Shown piece after piece: positions 31,984 to 42,478 of a DNA stretch of 64,000 bases. Both the position numbers and the translations under genes were made by a program. Positions within the stretch are counted from its first letter, which is position 1. Each line of letters begins with the position of its first letter. A model generated the notes under the pieces. It was given only the letters and a program-made list of their open reading frames with translations. It was not told the origin of the DNA and ran no database searches. This stretch comes from Rana temporaria (taxonomy: Eukaryota; Chordata; Amphibia; Anura; Ranidae), in NCBI RefSeq assembly GCF_905171775.1, contig NC_053492.1:330158690-330222689 (forward strand), read 5' to 3'.

Positions 31984-34900
31984 TTAGTCAAATGTATCGC
32001 CCACTGTCAGTCCCTTCGGGATCCATGCCTCATTCATCTTAATAAAGGTGAGGTAATCTAGACTTTTTTGACCTAGGCGACTTCTCTTCTCAGTGACAAT
32101 ACCTCCTGCTGCACTGAAGGTCCTTTCTGAAAGGACACTTGAAGCGGGGCAGGCCAGAAGTTCTATCGCAAATTGGGATAGCTCAGGCCACAGGTCAAGT
32201 CTGCACACCCAGTAGTCAAGGGGTTCATCGCTCCTCAGAGTGTCGATATCTGCAGTTAAGGCAAGGTAGTCTGCTACCTGTCGGTCGAGTCGTTCTCTGA
32301 GGGTGGACCCCGAAGGGCTGTGGCGACGCGTAGGGCTGAAAAAGCTCTGCATGTCCTCCATCAACAACACAACTGTAAAGCGTCCTGTCCTTGCCGGCGT
32401 GGTCATGGTTGGAGGATTACTTTCACCTCTTCCACTGTTAGATTCCCGTTGTGCTGTGACATCACCCTTGTATGCTGTGTAAAGCATACTTTTTCATTTA
32501 TTTTGGAACTGCTGCATCCTTTCCGACTTCAGGTAATTTGGTAACATTTCAGGCACTTTCTGCTTATACCGGGGGTCTAGTAGAGTGGCCACCCAGTACA
32601 GGTCGTTCTCCTTCAGCCTTTTTATACGAGGGTCCCTCAACAGGCACGACAGCATGAAAGACCCCATTTGCACAAGGTTGGATGCCGAGCTACTCATGTC
32701 CCGTTCTTCGTCCTCACTGATCTCACTGAAGGTCTGTTTTTCCTCCCAGCCACGTACAACACCACGGGTACCAGATATGTGACAACGAGCACCCTGGGAT
32801 GCCTGCTGTGGTTGGTCTTCCTCCTCCTCAAAGCCACATTCCTCCTCTGACTTCTCTTCCTCACACTCCTCTTCCATCGTTTCTGCAGGTCCAGCAAGTG
32901 ATGCTGATAAGGCTGTTTGTCACCTCCTCAAAAGGATGCATGAGCCTACAGGCATTGTGCATGAGCGTCCAGTAACGTGGCAAAAAAATTCCCAGCTGCG
33001 CAGAGGCTGTCCTAGCACCCCGGTCATACAAATACTCGTTGACGGCTTTTTCTTGTTGGAGCAGGCGGTCGAACATTAGGAGTGTTGAATTCCAACGTGT
33101 CAAGCTGTCGCAAATCAAGCGCCTCACTGGCATGTTGTTTCGCCGCTGGATATCTGAAAAGTACGCCATGGCCATGTAGGAACACCTGAAATGGCCACAC
33201 ACCTTCCTGGCCTGCTTGAGGACGTCCTGTAAGTCTGGGCACTTATGCACAAAGCGTTGTACAATCAGATTCATCACATGTGCCATGCACGGCACATGTG
33301 TCAACTCGCCCAAATGCAATGCCACCAACAAATTGCTTCCGTTGTCACACACCACTTTGCCGATCTCCAGTTGGTGCGGAGTCAGCCACTGATCCACCTG
33401 TGTGTTCAGGGCGGACAGGAGTGCTGGTCCGGTGTGACTGCTGCTTTCAGGCAAGTCAACCCCAAGACGGCGTGTCGTATCCGGGATGTGGAATAACCTC
33501 TGGAGAGCTGGGGGGGTGCAGCTGATGTGGAGCAAGACGCAGCAGCAGAAGAGGACTCAGCCGAGGAGGTTATCGAAGAGGATGGAGTAGGAGGAGTAGA
33601 GGAGGTGGCAGCAGACCTGCCTGCAAGTCGTGGCGGTGTCACCAACTCCTCTGCAGAGGCACGCATTACATGCTTGTCAGCCGTCAGCAGGTTTACCCAA
33701 TGTGCAGTGTAGGTGATATACCTGCCCTGACCGTGCTTTGCAGACCAGGTATCAGTGGTCAGATGGACCCTTGCCCCAACACTGTGTGCCAGGGATGCCA
33801 TGACTTCCTTTTGCACAATAGAGTACAGGTTGGGGATTGCCTTTTGTGAAAAGAAATTTCGGCCGGGTACCTTCCACTGCGGTGTCCCAATAGCTACAAA
33901 TTTTTTGAAGGCCTCAGACTCCACCAGCTTCTATGGTAAAAGCTGGCGGGCTAAGAGTTCCGACAAGCCAGCTGTCAGACACCGGGCAAGGGGGTGACTC
34001 TGTGACATTGGCTTCTTATGCTCAAACATGTCCTTGACAGACACCTGACTGTGGGCAGATGAGCAGGAACTGCTCAAGGTGAGAGACGGAGTGGCGGATG
34101 GTTGAGAGGGAGCAAGGAGGACAGCAGTGGTTGACGTGACTGAAGATGCTGCACCAGGAGGAGGATGGTGGATTTGAGCTTGTGTGCTGATTGTACTCTT
34201 CATCATGTGTTGATCCCATAGGCGTTTCTGATGTGCGATCATGTGCCTTCACAAGGCAGTTGTACCTAGGTGGGTGTTGGATTTCCCACGACTCAGTTTC
34301 TTTTGGCACAGGTTGCAAATGGCATCACTGTTATCAGAGGCAGACACACAAAAAAAATGCCACACTGCTGAGCTTTGCAATGCCGGCATTCTGGGGGTGG
34401 CAACAGCATGCGTTGATTGGCGTGCTGTCTGGCTGACCCCGGGTGCCGATACATGCTGTCTGACTGTGCCACTAGCTCCTTGCGACGACCTCCCCCTGCT
34501 TCCAACTCATCTCCTCCTCCTCTCTGTCTCCCCATCTGAACTTTCCCCCTCTTCTTCTTCTCTTCGAGCGGGCACCCACGTGACATCCCTGGACACATCG
34601 TCATCATCAACCACTTCACTTGTATCTGACAACTCAGCAAAGGAAGCAGCAGCGGGTACATCATCATCACACCATACGCCCATGTGTGTAATGCTGCCTG
34701 ACTGAGTCATATCCCTTTTATCTACAACCTTTGGCAATAATGGTTGCGCATCACTCATTTCTTCCAACTGATGTGTAAATAACTCCTCTGACAGATCAAG
34801 TGAAGCAGTTGTGATGCTAGTGTTGGTGGTGGCGGCATGTGGGCCAGTGGTAACTTGAGAGGTGCGCCGAAGCTGAGCTGGAGGAGGATGGTGTGCAGGG

Positions 34901-35600
34901 CTGGACTGGGACAGAAATTTGGCCTTGGACTTCATACAGACTGGCCCACTTTGACAGGCGGCCGGACAACTCCCGCACCCCCCCCGGCCACCCAAGCCCC
35001 CTTTCCCCCTTTACTAGCCATTCTATTTATTAGAGTAGAACGGCTGGTACTGGTACTCTTATAGGCAGAACCAGTGGGGAAGCTAGACATTATTTCACCC
35101 GGGACAAAGAATCAGTTTGGTGCCCCCCCTTATGGGACAAGATTAGGCAGAAGTGAGAAACTCCCAGGCCATAGCTCATGAGTCAGCTGTCATGCTCCTC
35201 TGTCGTCCCCCCTGCTCCTCTGCTCCTCCCCCTGCTTCTTTGTTCCCCCCAGGTGAGTGCTGTGGGGAGGGAGAGGAGGTGAGCGCTGCGGGGAGGGAGA
35301 GACAGAGGAGCGGAGGGGGGAGGCGGTCTGCTGTCACTGAAGCCGGCCCACTGAGCCATCGGCCCACCGGGAAACTCCCTGTAGTCCCAATGGCCAGTCC
35401 ATCCCTGATGGTGTGTCAAGGTTATGAGCGGAAGCTGTAGAAGATTGGGTGTCCTGTGTTAGCCAGTCAACTATGTCCTCAGAACTTTTCGAGTTCAGGG
35501 TACGTGGCCTCTGAACACTGGGCATTATTCTAGGGCCAAATGGAATCACATCACCACGACCACGACAGCCCCTGTGGGGTGGCCTGCCTCTGCCAGTCAT
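31984..35600 (-). pseudogene. hAT transposase with BED-type finger (ZBED-like), frameshifted
   Basis: In order on the minus strand: MTGRGRPPHRGCRGRGD start (35600) and EDIVDWLTQD; a nested MITE (34896-35407); an acidic region (VVDDDDV, EEEEGESSDGE); a BED finger AICNLCQKKLSRG ... NTHLGTTAL, then a TGA stop, then RHMIAHQKRLW (34320-34215). The catalytic domain follows with HLTTDTWSAKHGQGRYI (first aspartate, about 33790), CDNGSN and VPCMAHVMNLIV (about 33350-33260) and LTRWNSTLLMFDRLL (about 33080). Then come LYWVATLLDPRYK (about 32590) and the C-terminal dimerisation block CPASSVLSERTFSAAGG with KSLDYLTFIKMN (32130-32030), stop at 31984. All hAT blocks are present, but several stops and frameshifts disrupt it. 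Confidence 0.9.
34896..35407. mobile_element. hAT MITE inside the ZBED-like transposase, perfect 8-bp duplication
   Basis: The ends CAGGGCTGGACTGG and CCAGTCCATCCCTG are inverted (13 of 14). ATGGTGTG flanks both sides (34888-34895, 35408-35415). 512 bp, no coding capacity. It shares the GGACTGG end motif with 50647-51691. Confidence 0.93.
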
Positions 35601-35639
35601 TTTTTTTTATTTGTTTAGTTGTACTATGCGTGCAAGCTA

Positions 35640-36300
35640 CTGTGACACCAGATATGAGTGGCACTGTGCACTGGCAGAAGTTGGCAGAGTAGACGCTGTA
35701 GGCCTGACACACGCCTGCAGACAACTAACTGCTATTCTATTGCAGTCAAAATTGTGTTTTTTCTTTTTAAATTTAATATACTATGCCACCAGATATATGA
35801 GCGGTGGCACTGGGCAAGTGGGCACAGTTTACACTATGAGCCTGACACACGCTGGCAACTGACTACTATTCTATTGCAGTACATTGTTGGGGGGTTTTAA
35901 ATGTTATGTACTGTGCCACCAAGATAGATGAGTGGTGGGTGGCACTGGGCACAGTGTACGCTGTACCCCTGACACACGCTGGCAGCCAGGCAACTGACTA
36001 CTATTATATTGCAGTAATACATTTTATTTGTTTTAAATGTTATCGACTGTGCCACCAAGATAGATGAGTGATGGGTGGCACTGGGCACAGTGTACGCTGT
36101 ACCCTGACACAAGCTCGCAGCCAGGCAACTGACTACTATTATATTGCAGTAATAATTTTTTTTTTTTAAATGTTATCTACTGTGCCACCAAGATAAATGA
36201 GTGGTGGGTGGCACTGGGCACAGTGTACGCTGTGATCCTGACACACACACACGCTGCCTTCCTAGCAGGCAACTGCAATTAGATTACAGAGAAAGAAAAA
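35640..36300. repeat. 133-bp tandem array upstream of the ZBED-like transposase start
   Basis: About five copies of a 133-bp unit (TGCCACCA at 35783, 35917, 36050 and 36184), each containing GGTGGCACTGGGCACAGT, CTGACACACGC and ATTGCAGTA followed by T-rich sequence. As with the 46-bp array, it lies just 5' of the hAT coding start on the minus strand. Confidence 0.92.
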
Positions 36301-36731
36301 AGCTGACTGATATACTAGCCCTAAAAAGGGCTTTTTGGGGTTACTAGCCCTAAAAAGGGCTTTTTGGGGTGCTGTCCTTACAGCAGAGATCAGATGAGTC
36401 TTTCAGGACTGGAGTGGACACTGAAAACACTAGTCTAGCTAAAGCTTTTCCTATCAATTCAGCAGCAGCAACACTATCCCTCCTCTCACTAAGAATGCAG
36501 GTTCCGAATGAATCTAAAATGGATACTGCCCTAGAGGTGGGAGGGTCAGGGATGGAGGGTATGCTGCTGATTGGCTGGAATGTGTCTGCTGACTGTGAGA
36601 TAGAGGGTCAAAGTTTGCTCAATGATAATTAATAGGAGGCGGATCGAACAGCGCATATGTTCGCGCGCAACGGCGAACGCGCAAAAATCGCTGCGAATTA
36701 TTCTCCGGGGGAACAGTTCTGTACATCTCTA
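36301..36731 (-). other. 5' terminal region of the nested hAT
   Basis: Non-coding. Includes two copies of AGCCCTAAAAAGGGCTTTTT (36319 and 36344), each a short hairpin, a GC-rich block rich in TTCGCG/CGCGAA (36640-36700), and the end TAGAGATGTACAGAACTG on the minus strand. Confidence 0.6.
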
Positions 36732-36844
36732 TACAGCAAGTGGGTTTAGGTGCACTGAGCACACGGGCAATACAACACGTGAGAACACTGCAGCTAGCAC
36801 AATCAACTGCCTGACAGATTAGGAAGAACTAATCTAACTAAACT

Positions 36845-37555
36845 ATACTGGCGCATATTTATGCTGGCGTAGCATATCTAATATACGCTACGCCGACGCA
36901 GCGCAGAGAGGCAAGCACTGGATTCACAAAGCACTTGCTCCCACTCGCTCTTAAAGATACGCTGGGTTTCCTCGGCGTAAGCCGGCATAGGTAGAAGTGG
37001 GCGTGAGCCATGCTAATGAGGCGTGACCCCATGCAAATGATGGGCCAAGCGTCATAGAAGTACTTAAAATGAACGCCTGTCGCAATTAGTTACGCCGTTT
37101 ACGTTAGAGATACGCCGGCGTAAAGATAAAGCTGGTCTCTAGGTGGCGCATCCCATGCAAAGTATGGACGTCGGAACAAGCGTATCTTTTTACATTGTTT
37201 GCGTAAGTCGTACGCGAATAGGGCTGTGCGTAAATTACATTCACGTCACAGGCATTGAGCCGACGTATCTTTGGGCGTAAATACAACGTGACACTGAGCA
37301 TGCGCGCGCATGCGCCATTCATTCGGTGATGCATCTACATGGGGTCAAGCCTCATTTAAATACAACACGCCCCCTACAGCCTACTTTGAATTACACACGC
37401 TTACACCGGCCCATTTACGCTACGCCGTTGTAACTTAGGAGACAAGTGCTTTGTGAATACAGCACTTGCCTCTCTAAGTTGCGGTGGCGTAGCGTAAATA
37501 CGGTACGCTACGCCCGCGCAACGTAGATCGGCCGTACCTGAATCTAGGCCTGTAA
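36845..37555. mobile_element. MITE with long inverted ends (GGCGTAGCGTA / TACGCTACGCC)
   Basis: The left part (TACGCTACGCCGACGCAGCG, then AGAGAGGCAAGCACTGGATT, 36884-36925) is inverted and diverged as the right part (TGTATTCACAAAGCACTTG type, with TTGCGGTGGCGTAGCGTAAA at 37440-37500). GTATCTTT and GGCGTAA motifs recur inside. It splits the 5' region of the outer hAT. No transposase. Confidence 0.65.
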
Positions 37556-37965
37556 ATGTAACTGACTAGCCTGCCTGCTTTATCTATCTAGAAAAAAAGA
37601 CAATCTCTCTCTCTCTCTCTGTCTGAACTGGAACAAGCCCGGAACACACTACACGAGGCCGCCTTGTAGGCGGCCTTTTATAGTGTGGGGCGTGTGCTAC
37701 AGCCCTGAGCCATAATTGGCCAAAGCCACCCTGGCTTTGGCCAATTAGGGCTCTCTTTACTGATGTCACTGTGATTGGCCAAGCATGCGGGACATACAGC
37801 ATGCTTGGCCAATCATCAGCGCGCAATGCCGCAGTGAATTATGGGCCGTAGCGCGTCACTCGAATTTGCCACAAAATACCCGTTTTGTTCGTATTTCGAC
37901 GAACGATCGAATATACGATGTTCGAGTCGAACATACGTTTGACTCGAACACGAAGCTCATCCCTA
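37556..37965 (-). promoter_or_regulatory. hAT 5' end with three perfect hairpins and a TATA box
   Basis: On the minus strand from the terminus TAGGGATGAGC (37965): hairpin 37772-37788/37799-37815 (17-bp perfect arms TGATTGGCCAAGCATGC), hairpin 37714-37728/37732-37746 (15-bp arms AATTGGCCAAAGCCA), TATAAAAG at 37682-37675, then hairpin GGCCGCC/GGCGGCC (37657-37675). A (CT)n tract lies at 37604-37620. The layout suggests a transposase promoter on the minus strand, with ATTGG (CCAAT-complement) boxes inside the hairpins. This is inference from motifs. Confidence 0.55.
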
Positions 37966-38237
37966 ACTGGAAGCAAGCGGAACGTCGATTCAATGTCTGA
38001 TTTTGCCATAAGCGCCCCTTGCCCATAGCGCCTAACCCACCTGACCACTGCGTCAAATGAAGTATAGGACACAGTGCACGCATCGGGGTCAATGAAATCG
38101 TTGACAGAACCCCCTTTGGGAAAGATAAGTGGTGAATGAGGCGGGAATGGTTCGGTTCCTTCTTAGGCACCACCCCCAAGGGAGACACCACCAGGTCCGG
38201 CAAAGGTTGGACCGCGAACGGCCCCCCATGCGACGTA
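37966..38237 (-). pseudogene. RT N-terminal fragment (DIRS/Ngaro-like)
   Basis: Encodes LVVSPLGVVPKKEPNHSRLI then HHLSFPKGV (38203-38115). After a frameshift it encodes SYTSFDAVVRWVRRYGQGA and KSDIESTFRLLPV (38070-37970), the fingers and first palm aspartate (KSDIES) of a reverse transcriptase. The catalytic Y-x-D-D part is missing because a hAT element begins at 37965. Confidence 0.7.
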
Positions 38238-38251
38238 GCGCCACCTCTTTA
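38238..38251. repeat. Target-site duplication, left copy (full-length L1)
   Basis: GCGCCACCTCTTTA, identical to 46311-46324. Confidence 0.95.
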
Positions 38252-38555
38252 TTTTTATTTTTTTTAAATTCTTTATTTTGTTAACAGCAATCCTAACAAC
38301 ATTAAGCACTAATACACAGTCACATGTCAATATTTCAAATTACAGTTTACATCCACTTCTCTGATTATTACATTCTTTACACCTATCCTCTTTACCACTG
38401 GTTATCCCTTAATTCTGAACAGCTCAACTATCACTCTATATTATTAGCACAAAAACATTTTACCTTCTGTCCGACTGAGCCCCCCCCATTCTCAGCCACA
38501 CCCTTCTTATCCTATGCTGTTTAAATATAAATAAAAACAAAAGCAGAGAGAAAAG

Positions 38556-38591
<36 letters not shown>

Positions 38592-38671
38592 AACAAGCAA
38601 AAAACAAACAAAAAAAAAACCCCCCCCCCCTCCCCCTGAGGTCCGGTCCCCCCTCCCCCCCTTGCACCCCC
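38252..38671 (-). other. LINE 3' UTR, G-rich/poly-pyrimidine tract and A-rich tail
   Basis: Next to the ORF2 stop the plus strand has A-runs and C-runs (38552-38650), i.e. a T- and G-rich 3' UTR stretch on the sense strand. The sense strand ends ACAAAATAAAGAATTTAAAA followed by A-rich sequence up to 38252, giving an AATAAA signal and tail directly next to the target duplication. Confidence 0.8.
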
Positions 38672-41600
38672 TTATGGATTCTGTTTCTTATATTCCTCAT
38701 ATGGTGACCATACTTCCTGATATTTCCCTTCCTGTTCTTTTAATATCATAGTCAGGTTTTCCATTTGTTGAATCTCCGTTATTCTCCCTATCCATTGCAT
38801 TTTTGTTGGAGCTACTGTACTTTTCCAAAGACTCGGGATGCATGCTTTTGCTGCCGTAAGTAAATGTCTCACCAAAGAATTTTTGTATTTTTCATTGGAT
38901 AACGGGATGTCATGCAAAAGGAACACTGACGGTTTTTCTACAAGAGCCACATCTGTAATTTTTTTTACTGTTTCAGCCACCATCTTCCAAAAATCTCGCA
39001 CTCCAGAACACTCCCAAAAAATATGTAAAATGGTACCTTCTGCATTTTGACACCGCCAGCATTGATTAGACACTTGAGGAAACATCTTATTCAATACTGC
39101 CGGAGTTCTATACCACCTGGTTAAGATCTTGTACCCTCCCTCCTGATATTTAGTTGCCATCGAGGCTTTATGGGTAAATAGCAGTATTTTCTTTTTCTGT
39201 AGCTCCGAGAAAGTCATTCCTAGGTCCCTCTCCCATGCTTTTAAAAAAGCCAATTCTTGTGGAGCTCCTAGATCTACCACCATCGCGTACATAGCAGAAA
39301 GTAAGTGCCTCATAGGCTCTCCCTTTAAACATATCTTTTCAAAGTCAGATAACATTCGTAATTCTGCCATATGTTGCGTGGCTACCCGTATATATGCTTT
39401 GAGTTGTATTAACCTGAAACTGTCCAAGTTTTCCGAGAACTCATTTTCGATCTCCTCCCGAGTCATTACATAATTATTCCTTGAAAAATGAACCATCCTA
39501 CTAATTCCCCTCTGCCTTACCTCTTTGAACCGTTGGTCTACCAATCCTGGCTCAAAACTTGGTGTCCCCAAAATTGGGGTCATAGGACTTGGGTGTACCG
39601 ACATCTTTGTTTTCTTGAATACTTTTTTACTGACCTGGATTGTAGCTCCTATCGTGGGATGTCCCTTCACCTCCTTTGGTATCACCCCCTCCTCTATCCA
39701 CACTATTCCCTCCAAGGGTATATCAGTTATATTTTGCTCCATCTGTATCCATGGTTTTTCCTTATCCGCTATACACCATTCTACCACTCTCATTAAATGT
39801 GCTGCTACATAGTAGCTTTCCGGGTCCGGAAGTCCCACCCCTCCTCTTTCTTTGGGTAGAGACAGCACCATTCTGCGTACTCTCGGGGTTTTCCCTGCCC
39901 AGATAAATCTCACAAACCTAGAACTGATATCTCTCAAAAATCCGGCCGGTAACTTAATGGGTAGAGTCTGGAATAGGTATAACAATCTGGGCATCACATT
40001 CATTTTAATGATATTTATTCTTCCAAACCACGTGAATACCTCTTTATCCCACCTTACAAAGTCCAATTTTATTTGCCGGATTAAGGGTGCAAAATTGAGT
40101 TCGAAAACTTGGCTCAGCTTGTTTGGTATTTTGGTCCCTAAATAACTTATGTATGAATCCGTCCACCTAAATCCAAAATTCCCCACTAATTGCTGTTTCA
40201 GTTTCTCGCTCAGTTCCACACCCATTGCCTCGGACTTGCTATAATTTACTTTAAAATTAGATAGCTCTCCGTATTTGCGTAATTCTTGTAGCAATACTGG
40301 TAGAGATATTCCTGGCGAAGTTATAAAAAATAGCAAGTCGTCCGCATAGGCCGCTACTTTATGTTCTCTTCCTTTTGTTACCAAACCCCTAACATCTGTA
40401 TTAGCCCGAATTGTCCTCAACAATGGTTCTACCGTAAGAACAAATATGATAGGGGAGAGTGGACATCCCTGCCGTGTCCCATTACTAATTGAAAAAGGTT
40501 TAGACATCAGATCATTTACTTTGACTCTTGCCCTAGGGCATGTATATAAACTCTTAATCCAATTTAACATCCCCTCTCTCAACCCTATATGTTGCAACAC
40601 CACTCTCAGGAATGTCCAGTCTACCCTATCAAATGCCTTTTCAGCATCGGCAGATATAATCACTAACGGCTTATTTTGAACATGCGCTGTATGAATCGCT
40701 CCTACTACCCTTTGGGTATTCTCCCTCCCCTCTCTACCAGGAGTAAACCCCACCTGATCTGGGTGTATAATTGCTGGAATATATCCTAATAATCTGTTGG
40801 CCAAGATTTTTGTCAGGATCTTAAGGTCAACGTTCAATAGTGAAATTGGCCGATAACTGGCACAATTAGTTGGATCTTTGCCCTCCTTAGGGAGTAGTGT
40901 AATATGAGCCATCAATGTCTCTTCTCGCATCTCCTGCCCTTCCCTTATTGAATTAAAGGCCGTCAAAAATTTTGATGCCAATTTCTCCGAGAACGTCTTA
41001 TAATAAAGCAGTGTATACCCGTCGGGACCAGGCGCTTTACCTGGCTTCATTACTTGTATGGCTTCTAAAAATTCCTCCATAGTAATTGGCCCATCAATCC
41101 CTCCTGCTTCCTCTTCCGACAGCCCGGGCAGCCCTGATGCCTCTACATACTCTTTTGCCTGAAGTTCTCGGTTAGACATCTTTACTGCTTCCTGTTGCCC
41201 TTCTATTTTATACAATTTGGTATAATACTCTCTGAATACTTCTGCTATATCCTTAGTAGATTTCACCAAAATGTCTCCCTGTGTTTTTATCTGTTCAATA
41301 TGGTTCCTAGCCCGAGTTTCTCTTAAGGCGTTTGCCAGCATTCTACTAGGTTTATTTCCGTATTCATAATACGCCCGTCTACATCGTGTTAGTTTTGCTT
41401 TAGCTCTATCCATCAATAACCCATTTAATTCCTCTCGTAGCCTCATAAGTTTTTCTTCTACTTGCTGGGTTTGTGATTTCTTATGTGCCAGTTCAAATAC
41501 CCCAATCTCTTTCAACAATGTCTCCATTTTAGCACCTAAAACACGTTTCCTGTGGGCCCCTAATGCTATCAACATACCTCTTATATAGCATTTGTGAGCT

Positions 41601-42478
41601 TCCCAACTACATAATGGTGATATTTCTTCTGACTCATTGATAGTAAAAAAAGCCTCTAGTTCCTGCTTAATTTTGTGTTCATACTCGGGTTCCCTTATGA
41701 GTGTCTCATTCATCCTCCAATTCCATTCCTTCGGACTTGCCTCGCCCAATTCCATAGTACAACTCATTGGAGCATGATCTGACAATGTGAATGGGCCTAT
41801 TGAGGCTTCCACTATGCATGTTATTGCATTCTGAGATGTAAAAATATAGTCGATTCTAGTATACGTTTTGTGATTTGCAGAAAAAAAAGTATAATCTCTC
41901 TCATACGCGTTTAACGTTCTCCAGGTATCTATCATCTGTAAGTCTTGCAATAATCTTTTCGCCCTCCGAAGTTTGGAATAGGACAAGTGAGACACTCCCT
42001 TTGAGACATCTAAGGTGGGATCCAATGCAATATTCAGATCCCCACCCAGTATGACAATTCCCTCTTTGTTTTGGTGAACCAAATCCATATATGTTTCTAG
42101 AGCAGTTATTTGATCCTCATTAGGTAAGTACATATTGACCAGAGTGACCTTTTGTTCATACAAGACTCCATTTATAATAAGAAGGCGCCCTGCCTCATCT
42201 TGAGTTATCTTAGATTCTTTCCATGGCACCTGGTTAGACATCATAATTGCTACACCGTTAGCTTTTGATGTTTGGGATGCGCTATGATACACGATTGGGA
42301 ACCTACGGTTCCCTAGTCTAGGAATTTTGTCATTTCTAAAATGTGTCTCTTGTAGAAAAATAATTTGAGATTTTAATCTACCTAACTCCGCCAATAATCT
42401 AGTACGTTTTTCCGGACTATTTAGCCCTTTCACATTGTACGAAGTAAAGATACACTTCGTCATCTTTCCTACCCTCAT
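38672..42478 (-). CDS. LINE ORF2 protein: APE endonuclease + reverse transcriptase + C-terminal Cys/His domain
   Basis: 1268 residues in one open frame. It nicks target DNA and copies the element's RNA at the nick. The AP-type endonuclease occupies residues ~1-240, with all expected residues: SYNVKGLN, LQETH, GGDLNIAL, RIDYIF and LSDHAPM. The RT lies at ~480-800: SYRPISLLNVDLKILTKIL, FTPGREGRENTQ, SADAEKAFDRVDW, GTRQGCPLSPIIF and the polymerase box YADDLLFF. The C-terminal part has the L1-type motif CWRCQNAEGTILHIFWECSG (about residue 1130). Length matches L1/Tx1 ORF2 proteins (about 1250-1300). Start: MRVGKM (42478) or the next Met, MTK; both precede the endonuclease. The copy at 7.4-9.7 kb is a related but distinct, broken ORF2. 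Confidence 0.95.
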   Translation of the reverse strand: MRVGKMTKCIFTSYNVKGLNSPEKRTRLLAELGRLKSQIIFLQETHFRNDKIPRLGNRRFPIVYHSASQTSKANGVAIMMSNQVPWKESKITQDEAGRLLIINGVLYEQKVTLVNMYLPNEDQITALETYMDLVHQNKEGIVILGGDLNIALDPTLDVSKGVSHLSYSKLRRAKRLLQDLQMIDTWRTLNAYERDYTFFSANHKTYTRIDYIFTSQNAITCIVEASIGPFTLSDHAPMSCTMELGEASPKEWNWRMNETLIREPEYEHKIKQELEAFFTINESEEISPLCSWEAHKCYIRGMLIALGAHRKRVLGAKMETLLKEIGVFELAHKKSQTQQVEEKLMRLREELNGLLMDRAKAKLTRCRRAYYEYGNKPSRMLANALRETRARNHIEQIKTQGDILVKSTKDIAEVFREYYTKLYKIEGQQEAVKMSNRELQAKEYVEASGLPGLSEEEAGGIDGPITMEEFLEAIQVMKPGKAPGPDGYTLLYYKTFSEKLASKFLTAFNSIREGQEMREETLMAHITLLPKEGKDPTNCASYRPISLLNVDLKILTKILANRLLGYIPAIIHPDQVGFTPGREGRENTQRVVGAIHTAHVQNKPLVIISADAEKAFDRVDWTFLRVVLQHIGLREGMLNWIKSLYTCPRARVKVNDLMSKPFSISNGTRQGCPLSPIIFVLTVEPLLRTIRANTDVRGLVTKGREHKVAAYADDLLFFITSPGISLPVLLQELRKYGELSNFKVNYSKSEAMGVELSEKLKQQLVGNFGFRWTDSYISYLGTKIPNKLSQVFELNFAPLIRQIKLDFVRWDKEVFTWFGRINIIKMNVMPRLLYLFQTLPIKLPAGFLRDISSRFVRFIWAGKTPRVRRMVLSLPKERGGVGLPDPESYYVAAHLMRVVEWCIADKEKPWIQMEQNITDIPLEGIVWIEEGVIPKEVKGHPTIGATIQVSKKVFKKTKMSVHPSPMTPILGTPSFEPGLVDQRFKEVRQRGISRMVHFSRNNYVMTREEIENEFSENLDSFRLIQLKAYIRVATQHMAELRMLSDFEKICLKGEPMRHLLSAMYAMVVDLGAPQELAFLKAWERDLGMTFSELQKKKILLFTHKASMATKYQEGGYKILTRWYRTPAVLNKMFPQVSNQCWRCQNAEGTILHIFWECSGVRDFWKMVAETVKKITDVALVEKPSVFLLHDIPLSNEKYKNSLVRHLLTAAKACIPSLWKSTVAPTKMQWIGRITEIQQMENLTMILKEQEGKYQEVWSPYEEYKKQNP

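Larger units (their letters stand above)
30606..36731 (-). mobile_element. Nested hAT element (ZBED-like), degenerate
   Basis: The 5' end at 36731 reads TAGAGATGTACAGAACTG on the minus strand. A 5' region (36731-36301) is followed by a 133-bp array (35640-36300), the transposase pseudogene (35600-31984), 3' non-coding sequence, a telomere-like array (30887-31198) and a terminal region around TTCGCGAACGGCGATTGCG (30615-30645). The left end seems eroded by some bases, and no 8-bp duplication is left. A second short transposase piece at 31290-31395 repeats part of 32650-32720, so 30606-31400 may belong to a separate, internally deleted copy. Confidence 0.65.
29037..37965 (-). mobile_element. hAT element (host of several insertions), 5' end at 37965
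   Basis: On the minus strand the element starts at 37965 with TAGGGATGAGCTTCG, a hAT-type end. A 5' region follows (37965-37556, hairpins and TATA box), then a MITE (about 36845-37555), a short 5' segment (36732-36844) whose last bases match the 46-bp array unit, a nested hAT (30606-36731), the 46-bp array (29600-30605), and the start of a coding region (29536 down to 29037), where another repeat cuts it. Continuity is inferred from the array-type sequence AAGTGGGTTTAGGTGC present on both sides of the nested hAT. Confidence 0.65.
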
